A stretch of DNA of 64,000 nt from NCBI RefSeq assembly GCF_021513255.1, contig NZ_CP090977.1:1426001-1490000 (forward strand). The letters are read 5' to 3'. Of this stretch, positions 8,549 through 18,030 are shown piece by piece (position 1 is the first letter of the stretch; every line of letters begins with the position of its first letter). This DNA comes from Planococcus sp. 107-1. GTDB taxonomy: Bacteria > Bacillota > Bacilli > Bacillales_A > Planococcaceae. The position numbers and the translations under genes are program-made. The notes below the pieces were generated by a model that made no database searches, was not told the DNA's origin, and worked only from the letters and a program-made list of their open reading frames with translations.

Positions 8549-10252
8549 ATGTCGGACTTAAAAAACAGAACAGTAGTGCTTTGGTTAGTTTGGCTGCTCA
8601 TTGTGCCGCCAGGATTCTACTTCATATACCAGTATTTTCCGCCGCCTGAAATCGATCCTTGGAATCTTCTGGCCTTTATTTTATTTTTTGTCTTAACTTG
8701 CTTAATGCCGATGAATATAAACGGCGCTTCGACATTTCTGGTTCAATGGATGACCGTTGCGGTATTCCTGAAATACGGCATCGTTGTCGAGTTGATGATT
8801 TCCCAATTGACTATGCTTGTCGTATTATTCAGAAGCCGCACAGATGAAGCACAGTCGATTCGCATTCCTTTTAACTCAACGATGTTTTTCCTCATTTCGG
8901 CTTTTGCCGGTTTGGCTTTCATAGGAGCAGGAGGAGAAATCGGTTCACTCAATTTGATGCACATCCTCTTATTTGGATTGATCTTTCAAATTGTTTCGGT
9001 CTTTGCAAATCAAACAATTTTTTACGTATACGATAAGATTACCGGAACACCAAGCAAGTTTTTCTCAATCGATGCCATCTGGGATTTCACTTTAACTTTA
9101 TGCGTATTCCCATATGCCATCGCACTTTATATTACAGAAGCCTACATTGGCAGCGCTGCATTGCTGCTTCTGGGAATTCCGTTTTTCATCATGACAGCGG
9201 TCATGAAAATGTACAATAGCTCGGAACAAGTCAACATCGATCTGAAAAAAGCGGGGGAGATCGGCCATCAATTGGCAGCCCGCCTTTCTTCAGAAGAAGT
9301 GCTTGACCAGTTCGTTCTCCACGTGGCTGATATGTTCAAAACCGATTACGCCTATGTCATCGACTATCGCGGCGGCGAATTATTGATGCTGCGGATGTTT
9401 GAAAATAATGAATTCGTCGAGTTGGATATACCGGCCGTCCGGTATAACAAAGGAATTGCCGGCAACGTCATCGTTACAAATACGCCGGTTGTCTACCAGA
9501 AGAAATCACAATGGAAAGAAATCGTGACCGGCTATATTCCAGTGGATGCCGAAAGCATCATGTGCACACCGGTTGCCCGGAACAATAAAATCGAAGGGGT
9601 GCTCGTGCTCGCATCCAAGAAAAAATACGCGTACGTCAGCCACCAGCTGCAGATCCTCGATATCTTGAGTACGTATTTTGCTGTATCGCTTGAAAAAGCA
9701 GGCTACGTACAAAAAGCGATTGCGAAGAGCGAACGCTGCGGCTTGACGAAATTATACAATTACCGCTATCTGGATGAAGCACTTGAAAAATGCATGAACA
9801 AAGTCAAATCCGGCGAGCTTGAAAACTTGTCACTCGTCATGATGGACATCGACCACTTCAAGAGCATCAACGATACGTATGGCCACCAAAGCGGCAACGA
9901 TATCCTGATCGAACTCGCAAGGCTACTTGAAGCAGAGGTAGGAGAGGAAGGGACTGTTGCCCGCTACGGCGGCGAAGAATTTGTCGTTCTCTTCCCGAAC
10001 TACGGCAAAGATCTATCGATGTTATTTGCAGAATCTTTGCGCAAGAAAATCGAAAAGCACGCATTCAAAATCAAAACCGATTTAGGTGCCGATCGGGGCA
10101 TCCAAGACGTCCATATCACCTTAAGCATCGGTGTTTCTACCGCTCCAGACGACAGCGACGAACCGAATGCACTAATCCGCAATGCGGACAGAGCGTTGTA
10201 TATTGGGGCGAAGCAGGCGGGGCGGAACAAGGTTGCGGCTTATGTGAAATAG
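8549..10252 (+). CDS. Membrane GAF-GGDEF diguanylate cyclase
   Basis: A 567-residue protein. The N-terminal half has about six to seven hydrophobic helices. A GAF-like sensor follows at roughly residues 235-390, then a GGDEF domain at about 410-565. The active-site signature is intact as ARYGGEEFVVLFP, so it should make c-di-GMP at the membrane. I see no clear RxxD inhibitory site. ATG 8549 is chosen because it follows GGGGAGAAG; the longer open frame lacks a ribosome site. It lies immediately beside the type IV pilus locus, whose PilB carries a c-di-GMP-binding-type MshEN domain, suggesting a functional link (inference). Confidence 0.88.
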   Translation: MSDLKNRTVVLWLVWLLIVPPGFYFIYQYFPPPEIDPWNLLAFILFFVLTCLMPMNINGASTFLVQWMTVAVFLKYGIVVELMISQLTMLVVLFRSRTDEAQSIRIPFNSTMFFLISAFAGLAFIGAGGEIGSLNLMHILLFGLIFQIVSVFANQTIFYVYDKITGTPSKFFSIDAIWDFTLTLCVFPYAIALYITEAYIGSAALLLLGIPFFIMTAVMKMYNSSEQVNIDLKKAGEIGHQLAARLSSEEVLDQFVLHVADMFKTDYAYVIDYRGGELLMLRMFENNEFVELDIPAVRYNKGIAGNVIVTNTPVVYQKKSQWKEIVTGYIPVDAESIMCTPVARNNKIEGVLVLASKKKYAYVSHQLQILDILSTYFAVSLEKAGYVQKAIAKSERCGLTKLYNYRYLDEALEKCMNKVKSGELENLSLVMMDIDHFKSINDTYGHQSGNDILIELARLLEAEVGEEGTVARYGGEEFVVLFPNYGKDLSMLFAESLRKKIEKHAFKIKTDLGADRGIQDVHITLSIGVSTAPDDSDEPNALIRNADRALYIGAKQAGRNKVAAYVK

Positions 10253-10253
10253 A

Positions 10254-10297
10254 AAAAGAGTGGAAATCCTAGATTGTAGGATTTCCACTCTTTTTTA
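10254..10297. terminator. Bidirectional terminator between convergent genes
   Basis: A near-perfect stem AAAGAGTGGAAATCCT with AGGATTTCCACTCTTT is flanked by A and T tracts. It serves both the GGDEF gene and the convergent minor prepilin gene. This is the one convergent pair in the window without a 21-bp array. Confidence 0.9.
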
Positions 10298-12097
10298 ATA
10301 GCTTCGATCTTTTTCGAGAGGGGGGTCAACTTTATAGATGACTGGCTCTTGTTGTTTTAAATCGGAATAAGTGGAGATGATTTCAGAGTCATAGATAACT
10401 TGTAGGCGAGAATCTCTAGTTTGTTGTCCATTAACATTTTCAAAATAATCAGCTCTATTTGGAATTTGATATGAGCCTGTGAAGAAGGTATCTTTTGCCC
10501 GACCACGGATGGCATTTAATACAATTTTTCTTGCTGAAATTCCACCGTCGATTTTAATATTTGATCCTACTCCAAACATTTCAAAATCTTGTTCCGTATA
10601 AAAGAAGCCTTTGATGTAACTAGGAGCATCTTGATTAACCGAGTTGTTTGAAATTTTAATATTGCCATTTGACAGGATAATTAAGGAACCTCTTTTTCCT
10701 GAGCTAAGACTTTTGCCATTAATCCTCGAATATTCTATCGTTACACTTCCATTCACATATAAGAGGACGTTGCTAAGTAAATCGGCGCCTTTAATAGTAA
10801 CATTCCCATTAACATAAATTGGACCATCTAAAGTAATTGCCGAATAACTGGCTACGTTTTCAGAAGTGCTATTATTGCCGATTAAAAGGTTTCCATTTAC
10901 ATACATACCACTTTCAAATGTTGAATTTGTATCAAGAAAAGTTGCACTACCGTTTGTTGAAACTTGTTTGAATTTATTAATGCCTTTAAAAGTGAAAGTT
11001 CCGTTATCATCATATCTTTCAACATCAGCGTATCTTATACAGAAAATAAGGAAATATTCTACACATGCTCCTCTTTCAATTGTAGTAGATGTTAAATATG
11101 CTTTTGATGTTGGTTTATTAATATTATTAACAGTTTTGCTAGATCCCGTATTAAAGTTTTCGACTCCAGCACTTGTACGGCTGTATTCAAAATTTGCTTT
11201 TTGGCTTGTGATACCAATCGGACTTCTAACTGGTTCTCTAGAAACTAAATCTGGTGCATAACCCGGCCTAAATAAATCATCGATATTACTTTTTTCTGAA
11301 TATCCGCTTGCAGTAAAATTAGTTAATGCAATATGGCTTGAATAAGTTGGACTATGGGTAAAGAAATAAGCTTTTTTGCCGAGGAACAGCCTAGAAGAAT
11401 CCGTACCAGGAAGGGGGATAGCTGAAGGTGCGATACTTGGAATCCAGCGATCGCCTCCTAGTTGAGCATAACCATTCGAGCTGGTTACTATATTCCCGTC
11501 CACTTTAACGTCTCCTGTAATATCCACGCCGCCATGCATCAGCAAATTACCTTCTCCAGGCTGCAATCCATCTGTACTGTCGATATTAGTGCCTACTGCA
11601 TATCTTAAGGCTTCAGGAGCCGTCTCAGCTCCGATTTCAATTTTACTAACCAGTTCCCTATCTGATTTGCCTGAAGTTCCAATACTTTTAAAAGTTACTA
11701 GCTTTTTTAAAGGATTGACTTCATTTTCTTCCGTAATACTATCGACATAGGATACAATGCAAACTTTGTACGTACCGGTCGTAGAGGTAACAGGAGTAGA
11801 ACTCGTTGCAGTACATCTGTATTTATCCAGAATTCTTTCAAGCTGAAATAAAAAGTCGGTTCTTGGAACCCCATTGGCCCCCAAATATTTTGTGAGATCA
11901 TCATTAATCTGCGTAGTCATAAGATCAATGCCTTTTTGAGACAGGTCCGCGGATTGCGTAATATCTTCTCGCACTTCGTTTTTGCTTCCGCCATTCAAAG
12001 TGAACATCATGAGGGTAGCACCTAAAACGCTAAATACAACCAAAATCAACAATGTAACCAGTAAAGCATAACCATTCTGTTGTTTTAGGTATTTCAT
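10295..12097 (-). CDS. Large PilX-like minor pilin with repetitive C-terminal region
   Basis: A protein of about 600 residues. The N-terminus NGYALLVTLLILVVFSVLGA is a prepilin-like signal without the usual Glu at position 5, as in PilX/GspK-type minor pilins. The long passenger region has repeats of the form YVNGNVTIKG / YVNGSVTIEY / SNGNIKISNN, suggesting a beta-helix. Such oversized minor pilins can sit at pilus tips and bind surfaces; that role is inference. ATG 12097 is chosen over the preceding TTG because GGGGGAG lies at proper distance. It is the last gene of a three-gene minor prepilin operon that is clearly A+T-richer than its surroundings. Confidence 0.72.
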   Translation of the reverse strand: MKYLKQQNGYALLVTLLILVVFSVLGATLMMFTLNGGSKNEVREDITQSADLSQKGIDLMTTQINDDLTKYLGANGVPRTDFLFQLERILDKYRCTATSSTPVTSTTGTYKVCIVSYVDSITEENEVNPLKKLVTFKSIGTSGKSDRELVSKIEIGAETAPEALRYAVGTNIDSTDGLQPGEGNLLMHGGVDITGDVKVDGNIVTSSNGYAQLGGDRWIPSIAPSAIPLPGTDSSRLFLGKKAYFFTHSPTYSSHIALTNFTASGYSEKSNIDDLFRPGYAPDLVSREPVRSPIGITSQKANFEYSRTSAGVENFNTGSSKTVNNINKPTSKAYLTSTTIERGACVEYFLIFCIRYADVERYDDNGTFTFKGINKFKQVSTNGSATFLDTNSTFESGMYVNGNLLIGNNSTSENVASYSAITLDGPIYVNGNVTIKGADLLSNVLLYVNGSVTIEYSRINGKSLSSGKRGSLIILSNGNIKISNNSVNQDAPSYIKGFFYTEQDFEMFGVGSNIKIDGGISARKIVLNAIRGRAKDTFFTGSYQIPNRADYFENVNGQQTRDSRLQVIYDSEIISTYSDLKQQEPVIYKVDPPLEKDRSY

Positions 12098-12143
12098 CAA
12101 TGACTCCCCCTACTAATTAAATGAAATCCATTTTTTGTGGCCA

Positions 12144-12683
12144 TTATAATTTATCCTCAATAATTGAGATAGTGTTTTTAAAATCCATTTGGTGGACTCT
12201 TCCTTTTACAGTAGTTTCTAGAGTGAACTTAATCGTAAATTCAACACCATCTCTGGAATTAATATTAGCTATATTTGAAAGGTTAGTTGAAGTAGTGCAA
12301 GGTATAGGAACAAATTTCACGTTTGTATTATTTAACCTTACTGGTTGACCACGTACAATAACATCTTTATTTATAACACCTGTTTTATAAGAAGTTCCAT
12401 TGCTTTTCGTTACACTGACTTCTGAATTTATGAATCCATTAGTGCAAGAATTGACCAACTTCGCTTCCGTTTTTTTCATCACATAGAAATCTGAAATGTA
12501 ATTCGCCATGATTAAATCAGCTTCGTCTCGAAGTTCTGTTTCAACTTTGACCCGATTGTAATTATTATAACCTTGGAAAAGGATTGAATAAGCTAATGCT
12601 CCAATAATACTCATAATCACTAAAGTGGCTAGAACTTCGACTAATGTGATTCCATATTCATTATTAATTTTACGGTTTAACAT
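12144..12683 (-). CDS. Minor prepilin, PilW-like
   Basis: A 179-residue protein beginning MLNRKINNEYG followed by ITLVEVLATLVIMSIIGALA, a classic class III signal with cleavage after Gly and Glu at position 5 of the mature protein. The body has alternating polar beta-type segments and two cysteines that could form a disulfide. Its start overlaps the end of the upstream prepilin gene by 14 bp. It is presumably processed by the prepilin peptidase encoded at 22669. Confidence 0.82.
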   Translation of the reverse strand: MLNRKINNEYGITLVEVLATLVIMSIIGALAYSILFQGYNNYNRVKVETELRDEADLIMANYISDFYVMKKTEAKLVNSCTNGFINSEVSVTKSNGTSYKTGVINKDVIVRGQPVRLNNTNVKFVPIPCTTSTNLSNIANINSRDGVEFTIKFTLETTVKGRVHQMDFKNTISIIEDKL

Positions 12684-13086
12684 AAGGCAGATATCCTTCC
12701 ACAGTACTGGATAAATTTGAAGTTGGAGATTTGGCGGTTACAGTTACGTTATATAATGACAAATTTGATTCCGATGTATTTTGAGTAAAATCAATATTTA
12801 TAAGATAATTCTTACCGTTTATGGTATCTGTACGAGTTATATCGATGCCGCTTTTTAATGTAGTTGGTGGAAACGCATAACCTGTATTTTTAAAATAAAG
12901 AACAGGATCAGCTTTCATCCGCTCTAAATTAGCATCGGCTAGGTTAATAACAACTAGTTTTTCACTGTTTGTCACGGCAAATTTATTCGTAGTCCCGAAT
13001 AGAGCCATAAATCCCATTAAGACGATTGAAATTAATACTACTGCTGCTAAAACTTCTACTAATGTTAAACCCTTTTCATTCTTCAT
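12670..13086 (-). CDS. Minor prepilin, PilV/GspI-like
   Basis: About 138 residues, starting MKNEKG followed by LTLVEVLAAVVLISIVLMGF, a class III prepilin signal with Glu5. ATG 13086 is preferred to an ATG 12 bp further upstream because AGGTG stands just before it. It is the first gene of the minor prepilin operon, transcribed away from the main pilus operon. Confidence 0.82.
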   Translation of the reverse strand: MKNEKGLTLVEVLAAVVLISIVLMGFMALFGTTNKFAVTNSEKLVVINLADANLERMKADPVLYFKNTGYAFPPTTLKSGIDITRTDTINGKNYLINIDFTQNTSESNLSLYNVTVTAKSPTSNLSSTVEGYLPYVKP

Positions 13087-13427
13087 AAAACACCTCATTA
13101 ATCATTAAGCCATCAAAAAATGGAACTAAATACCCAATTCCGTTATTTTTTTTTGCTTCTACAGATATATATAACATTTTTTCATCCGGTAATCTATAAC
13201 ACCTTACTTTATTTTGCAATAAAAATATTTTCGTCTAGGAGGCAAGAACTACTTTCATCTATAACAATTATCTTGTATGATAACAAGTGATAAGTGGTAA
13301 ACTCAACCTAATCCCTTTACTTCATTTTACATTTTATCGGGTGAATAGCGAGTTTTATTAATATAATCATTGATATATCGATTTTAAAATAATTTCAATT
13401 TTTTTCAACTTATACAGGAGGTTCGTT
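13087..13427. other. Divergent A+T-rich intergenic region of the pilus locus
   Basis: About 340 bp between the minor prepilin operon and the main pilus operon. It must hold promoters for both directions. I see an inverted repeat TTATC-TTGTAT-GATAA near 13271-13286 and many A/T tracts, and AGGAGG just before the gene at 13428, but no convincing c-di-GMP riboswitch or other known RNA motif. Confidence 0.5.
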
Positions 13428-13817
13428 ATGGTTCGTATTTTAATTTTAGTTATCTTTGCTGCAATAGTTTTCGCACTTGCTTATACACTTTTTAAAACAA
13501 TTCCTATGAAAAAGAAAATGACAATTATAGGAGGAGCGGTGACAGCGGCAGCGATCGGATTGATCATGCAAAATTACATGCCGTTTTATATGTCGCTGCT
13601 TGCGATAGTGGCAATTTCTTTGATGGCGGCATTGATTTATATGAAGCAGTTAGAGAAAGCGCAAATGGAGAAGGTCAAACAATCTGAAGAACGCCGGGCA
13701 GCTCGCCAGAAATTCCTCTCTCGTCAAAGTAAAGTGAATTTGGTTAAGGATGATAATCAAGATCTTGCCAAAGCGTCTGGGATGGACAGCATGAATCAGA
13801 AGCGGAGGGAGTCGTAA
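13428..13817 (+). CDS. Small membrane protein, first gene of pilus operon
   Basis: A 129-residue protein with about three hydrophobic helices in residues 1-75 and a charged, Gln/Lys/Arg-rich cytoplasmic tail. I do not recognise a family. The strong AGGAGG site and the 1-bp gap to the next gene show it is a real translated gene co-expressed with the pilus genes. Confidence 0.65.
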   Translation: MVRILILVIFAAIVFALAYTLFKTIPMKKKMTIIGGAVTAAAIGLIMQNYMPFYMSLLAIVAISLMAALIYMKQLEKAQMEKVKQSEERRAARQKFLSRQSKVNLVKDDNQDLAKASGMDSMNQKRRES

Positions 13818-13818
13818 G

Positions 13819-15303
13819 ATGGACAATAAAGTTTTTGGGACTACATTTTTAGCGATTATCCTTTCAGCCTTTTTATTCTTTGGCGTTGCAAATGCAGGGG
13901 CTTTGGCTGTAGATAAATGGTTTTTCCCGGTCGAAAAATTTGGCGATAATACGTATATCGGTGCAACGGATGTTTCAAATATGGAAGTGACTGAAGCCAA
14001 ACAACTATTTGCAGGCCGAGTGGAATCATGGAAACAGTCTGCGCAGCTCATTGTCACGTACCAAGATGCAACTGCTAATTATCCATTAGACAATGCACAA
14101 ATCCTTTTGGATGAAACGGTTCAGCAAGCTCAAAATGGTTCGCAGAATAATTTCGTTTTCCAATTATCGGATGCAACGACTCAGACCTTTTTGGCGGAAC
14201 AGTTTCCAGCAGCGGTATTTTCCACTGAACAAATTCAAAGTGTTACGGCTAAATTAGAAGAAAGCCTTCATAACGGACAAGCAGAAACGCGTGTAACCAT
14301 TAGTGATGACAATTTAAGTGTCGAACGCGAAGTCGTTTCTTCCGTGTCGTTCAATCATAATCTACAAAGCAAAGGCGCACAGACAGCATTGGCTGCATTG
14401 AACGGTTTCCAAATTGCGCCGAATGCCCAGTTCTCGCTTATTGGTTTTTTAGATGAACAAGACCTCCAGCAAGTTTCAGACCAAGAACTTACAGAAATTG
14501 CATCCGCTATCTATGGCGTGATCCTGCAGTCCAATTTTATTATCGATGAACGGAGTATCGGCACAAAGATTCCTTCTTCCATACCTTTAGGCCAGGAAGC
14601 GGCAATCAATCGTGCTTTAAATGTCGATTTCGTATTTACCAATCCGAATGACAGCAGTTTTATCTTGAATATTGGAACAAACGGAACAGCTATTGAAGCT
14701 TCAATGACAGGATTGCCATTTGTCTACACGTATTCAGTTCAGATTGGTGAGCAGGAAGAAGTAAAACCTCGATTGATTAAACAATATAGTGCGTTCGTAT
14801 CGAATGGTTCTACAGTAAAAGAAACAGGAGCGGATGGTGTCCGCTTAAACGTTGGCCGTTTGATCCTAGCTCAAGGAGAAGAGCTTGAAATTGAACCGAT
14901 CTCAACTGATTTCTACCCACCGACACACAGGATTGAAGTTTATCCTTTAACTTCTACAGAAGTGGTTCCGGAAGGCGGAGAAATTATAGATTCAGTTACT
15001 GGCGAAGTAACTAATCCAGGAGGTACTGAATCGACTACAGGCGATACAGCAGATCCTTCTACAGGAACTGATGGTACGGGTTCATCTTCAGGAGATTCAG
15101 GATCTAACGGAAACGGGTCTTCGACAGATGGCAGCCAGCCAAATGGTGGAACTACGAATGGTCCTGAAAACACTAATAGTGGAACAGGGAATGCCGGTAA
15201 TAACAATAACGCTGGCGGTTCAGGAAAAGATAATTCAACTGGATCAGGAAATAAAGGATCTGATCCAACTTACGATAAAGGTGGAAACATCATTAATCCT
15301 TAA
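13819..15303 (+). CDS. VanW-like exported protein with low-complexity tail
   Basis: A 494-residue protein with one N-terminal membrane helix (residues 7-32), a central region, and a segment resembling VanW/YoaR proteins around FQIAPNAQFSLIGF, SAIYGVILQSNFIIDERSIG and NVDFVFTNPNDSSFILNI. The last 110 residues are Gly, Ser, Thr, Asn rich, as in wall-spanning linkers. The exact function is unknown. It lies 22 bp before pilB in the same operon, so a role in passing the pilus through the wall is possible (inference). Confidence 0.6.
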   Translation: MDNKVFGTTFLAIILSAFLFFGVANAGALAVDKWFFPVEKFGDNTYIGATDVSNMEVTEAKQLFAGRVESWKQSAQLIVTYQDATANYPLDNAQILLDETVQQAQNGSQNNFVFQLSDATTQTFLAEQFPAAVFSTEQIQSVTAKLEESLHNGQAETRVTISDDNLSVEREVVSSVSFNHNLQSKGAQTALAALNGFQIAPNAQFSLIGFLDEQDLQQVSDQELTEIASAIYGVILQSNFIIDERSIGTKIPSSIPLGQEAAINRALNVDFVFTNPNDSSFILNIGTNGTAIEASMTGLPFVYTYSVQIGEQEEVKPRLIKQYSAFVSNGSTVKETGADGVRLNVGRLILAQGEELEIEPISTDFYPPTHRIEVYPLTSTEVVPEGGEIIDSVTGEVTNPGGTESTTGDTADPSTGTDGTGSSSGDSGSNGNGSSTDGSQPNGGTTNGPENTNSGTGNAGNNNNAGGSGKDNSTGSGNKGSDPTYDKGGNIINP

Positions 15304-15325
15304 CAGTTTTTGAGGGGGACTAAAC

Positions 15326-16984
15326 TTGGCGGCAGTACGTAGAAGGTTAGGCGATATTTTAATCGAGCAAGGTTTGCTCACAGATGAAGATTTAAAAGAA
15401 ACATTAAAAGCGAAACAGGGTGACCAAAAATTAGGGGATGCTCTTTTGCAGCGCGGTCTCGTGACTGAGCAGCAATTGATCGAAACGCTCGAAGTTCAGC
15501 TCGGCATTCCGCACGTCACCTTGTTCCGCTATCCGTTTGATCCGAATCTATTCAATGTGGTGCCAAAAGAATTCGCAAAACGCAATCTATTGGTGCCTTT
15601 AAAAACCGAAGGCGATAAATTATTTGTCGCGATGACAGATCCGATGGATTTCATTACAATCGACGATCTTCGCTTGACGACTGGCTTCCAAATAGAGCCG
15701 GCCATTGCTTCGAAAGATGATATCTTGAAGACAATTGCGAAATACTATGATGAAGAGTCGTACGATGAAATGCTTGGAGAAATGCCTCAAGTTACCCAGC
15801 AGCAACAAGAAGAACTAAGCGATCTGGATGCGCCGATTGTCCGCTTAGTAAACCAAATTCTTTCCAGTGCAGTAGCACAAAAAGCCAGTGATATCCATTT
15901 CGATCCGCAGGAAAGCCGGATTTTGGTCCGCTACCGCATTGACGGGGCGCTTCGTACGGTCCGGACATTGCCGAAACAGATGCAGGGAATGATTACTGCC
16001 CGAATTAAGATCTTGGCCAATCTAGATATTACAGAAAGCCGCATTCCGCAGGATGGACGGATCAAGTCGACTGTCGACTTCCGTCCGATCGATCTACGTG
16101 TTTCATCTCTGCCCACAGTTTATGGCGAAAAAGTGGTTATGCGGATTTTGGATTTAAGCAACAACTTAACGGACATTTCGAAACTTGGATTTAACCAGAC
16201 AAATATGGAACGTTTTATGCAAGCAATCGAAAAACCGAATGGCATCATATTAATCTCTGGTCCGACGGGTTCAGGTAAATCTTCTACATTATATGCAGCG
16301 TTGAATAAACTGAATGCTGAAGAAGTAAACATCATCACCGTTGAAGATCCAGTCGAGTATCAACTGGAAGGCATCAACCAAATCCAGGTGAATACGAATG
16401 TCGGATTGACATTTGCCGCAGGACTCCGTTCAATCCTTCGACAAGATCCCGATATCGTCATGGTGGGGGAAATCCGAGATAAAGAAACAGCGGATATCTC
16501 GATTCGGGCTTCTTTGACAGGTCACTTAGTTTTAAGCACAATCCATACGAATGATTCCATCGCGTCCATTTCCCGTTTAATGGATATGGGAGTTGAGCCA
16601 TTTCTTGTTACAGCTTCACTAAATGCGGTTGTAGCGCAGCGTTTGATTCGCCGCGTTTGCCGTGACTGCCGAGAAATCCAGCCGGCAACAGTGCGCGAAA
16701 AAGAAATTTTTGAAAAACGCGGATTGGATATCGATATTATCGCAAGAGGCCGTGGCTGTTCCCAGTGCAATATGACCGGCTACAGGGGACGTATGGCAAT
16801 TCACGAAGTACTTGTCGTGGACGAGGCTATCAAGGATGTCATCAACAGAGGCGGTACCGCAGCTGAAATTCGCGAAATTGCCAATAAGAACAAAACGATT
16901 TTTCTCATCGATGATGGCCTAATGAAAGTAAAGGAGGGCATGACAACGACAGAGGAAGTAATGCGCGTTGCCATGATTGACTAA
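15326..16984 (+). CDS. pilB: Type IV pilus extension ATPase PilB with MshEN domain
   Basis: A 552-residue hexameric secretion ATPase that powers pilus assembly. The start is TTG 15326 behind GAGGGGG. The N-terminus carries two copies of the MshEN-type motif (RLGDILIEQG and KLGDALLQRG, each followed by spaced Leu and a Gln-containing end), known in other proteins to bind c-di-GMP. The ATPase core has Walker A GPTGSGKSSTLY, Asp box, Walker B and the tetracysteine zinc site C-x2-C and C-x2-C in RRVCRDCRE / RGCSQCNMTGY. pilT follows after 2 bp. Confidence 0.93.
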   Translation: MAAVRRRLGDILIEQGLLTDEDLKETLKAKQGDQKLGDALLQRGLVTEQQLIETLEVQLGIPHVTLFRYPFDPNLFNVVPKEFAKRNLLVPLKTEGDKLFVAMTDPMDFITIDDLRLTTGFQIEPAIASKDDILKTIAKYYDEESYDEMLGEMPQVTQQQQEELSDLDAPIVRLVNQILSSAVAQKASDIHFDPQESRILVRYRIDGALRTVRTLPKQMQGMITARIKILANLDITESRIPQDGRIKSTVDFRPIDLRVSSLPTVYGEKVVMRILDLSNNLTDISKLGFNQTNMERFMQAIEKPNGIILISGPTGSGKSSTLYAALNKLNAEEVNIITVEDPVEYQLEGINQIQVNTNVGLTFAAGLRSILRQDPDIVMVGEIRDKETADISIRASLTGHLVLSTIHTNDSIASISRLMDMGVEPFLVTASLNAVVAQRLIRRVCRDCREIQPATVREKEIFEKRGLDIDIIARGRGCSQCNMTGYRGRMAIHEVLVVDEAIKDVINRGGTAAEIREIANKNKTIFLIDDGLMKVKEGMTTTEEVMRVAMID

Positions 16985-16986
16985 TT

Positions 16987-18027
16987 ATGCCAAATGATTA
17001 TATCAACAAAGTATTAACGGCTGCCCAGGAAAAAAATGTATCCGATATTCACATTACAGTTGGAATTCCACCGGTATTTCGAATGCACGGAACACTTCAG
17101 CGATTCGGGGACGAAAGCATCACGCCGGAACTTTCAAAAGAAATTGGGAAAGCATTAATCCCAGAGACATTATGGGACGTTTTTCTAGAAAAAGGCGAAA
17201 TGGACTACTCCTACTCGTTGCCTGGAGTTGCCAGATTCCGAGTCAACTCATTCCAGCAGCGAGGTTCGATTTCGCATGCGTTCCGAATGATTCCGACTAG
17301 TATTCCAACAATTGAAGATTTGAACATGCCGCCGACGCTGAAGAACTTGGCTGAGATTAATCAAGGATTAATCTTGGTGACTGGTCCTACAGGCTCTGGT
17401 AAATCAACTACGCTTGCTGCGATGATCCGCCACATTAATGAAAAAATGAATAAACATATCATCACCCTTGAAGATCCGATTGAATACTTGCATCAGCACG
17501 GAACATCGATTATTGATCAACGGGAAGTCGGTTTTGACACAGATAGCTTCGCAAATGGTTTGCGGGCAGCGTTGCGTCAAGATCCAGACGTGATTTTAGT
17601 CGGAGAAATGCGAGACCTTGAAACCATTTCAACCGCTATTACAGCTGCAGAAACTGGCCACTTGGTTATGGCGACGCTCCATACTTCAAGCGCTGCTTCT
17701 ACTATCGAGCGGATTATCGACGTCTTCCCTCCGGAACAGCAATCCCAAGTGCGTACACAGCTTGGCGGTGTGTTAAAAGCTGTAGTGGCCCAACGTTTGC
17801 TGCCGACTGCCGACAATAAAGGACGCGTTGCCGCAACGGAAATCATGATCAATAACACCGCGATCGCCAATTTAATACGTACCGAAAAAGTCCATCAGAT
17901 TCCGAATGTTATATTAACGAATCGTTCTGCAGGCATGCATATGATGCTGACGACAATTCAAAGCTTGCTTTCCCAAGGGAAAATTTCCAGGCAGACAGCG
18001 CAGCCTTTCCTGGAAGGAGAGGAATAG
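16987..18027 (+). CDS. pilT: Type IV pilus retraction ATPase PilT
   Basis: A 346-residue PilT ATPase that depolymerises pili and drives twitching motility and DNA uptake in other bacteria. Walker A is GPTGSGKSTTLA and Walker B lies in RQDPDVILVGEMRD. The AIRNLIRE-type C-terminal motif appears as AIANLIRTEKVHQI. Its presence means the system can retract, unlike a simple ComG pseudopilus. It starts 2 bp after pilB and ends 3 bp before pilC. Confidence 0.94.
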   Translation: MPNDYINKVLTAAQEKNVSDIHITVGIPPVFRMHGTLQRFGDESITPELSKEIGKALIPETLWDVFLEKGEMDYSYSLPGVARFRVNSFQQRGSISHAFRMIPTSIPTIEDLNMPPTLKNLAEINQGLILVTGPTGSGKSTTLAAMIRHINEKMNKHIITLEDPIEYLHQHGTSIIDQREVGFDTDSFANGLRAALRQDPDVILVGEMRDLETISTAITAAETGHLVMATLHTSSAASTIERIIDVFPPEQQSQVRTQLGGVLKAVVAQRLLPTADNKGRVAATEIMINNTAIANLIRTEKVHQIPNVILTNRSAGMHMMLTTIQSLLSQGKISRQTAQPFLEGEE

Positions 18028-18030
18028 AAT

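Noticed and set aside
13087..13427. c-di-GMP riboswitch before the pilus operon
   Set aside because: I looked for the conserved core of the known c-di-GMP classes and did not find it; only A/T tracts and a short inverted repeat are visible.
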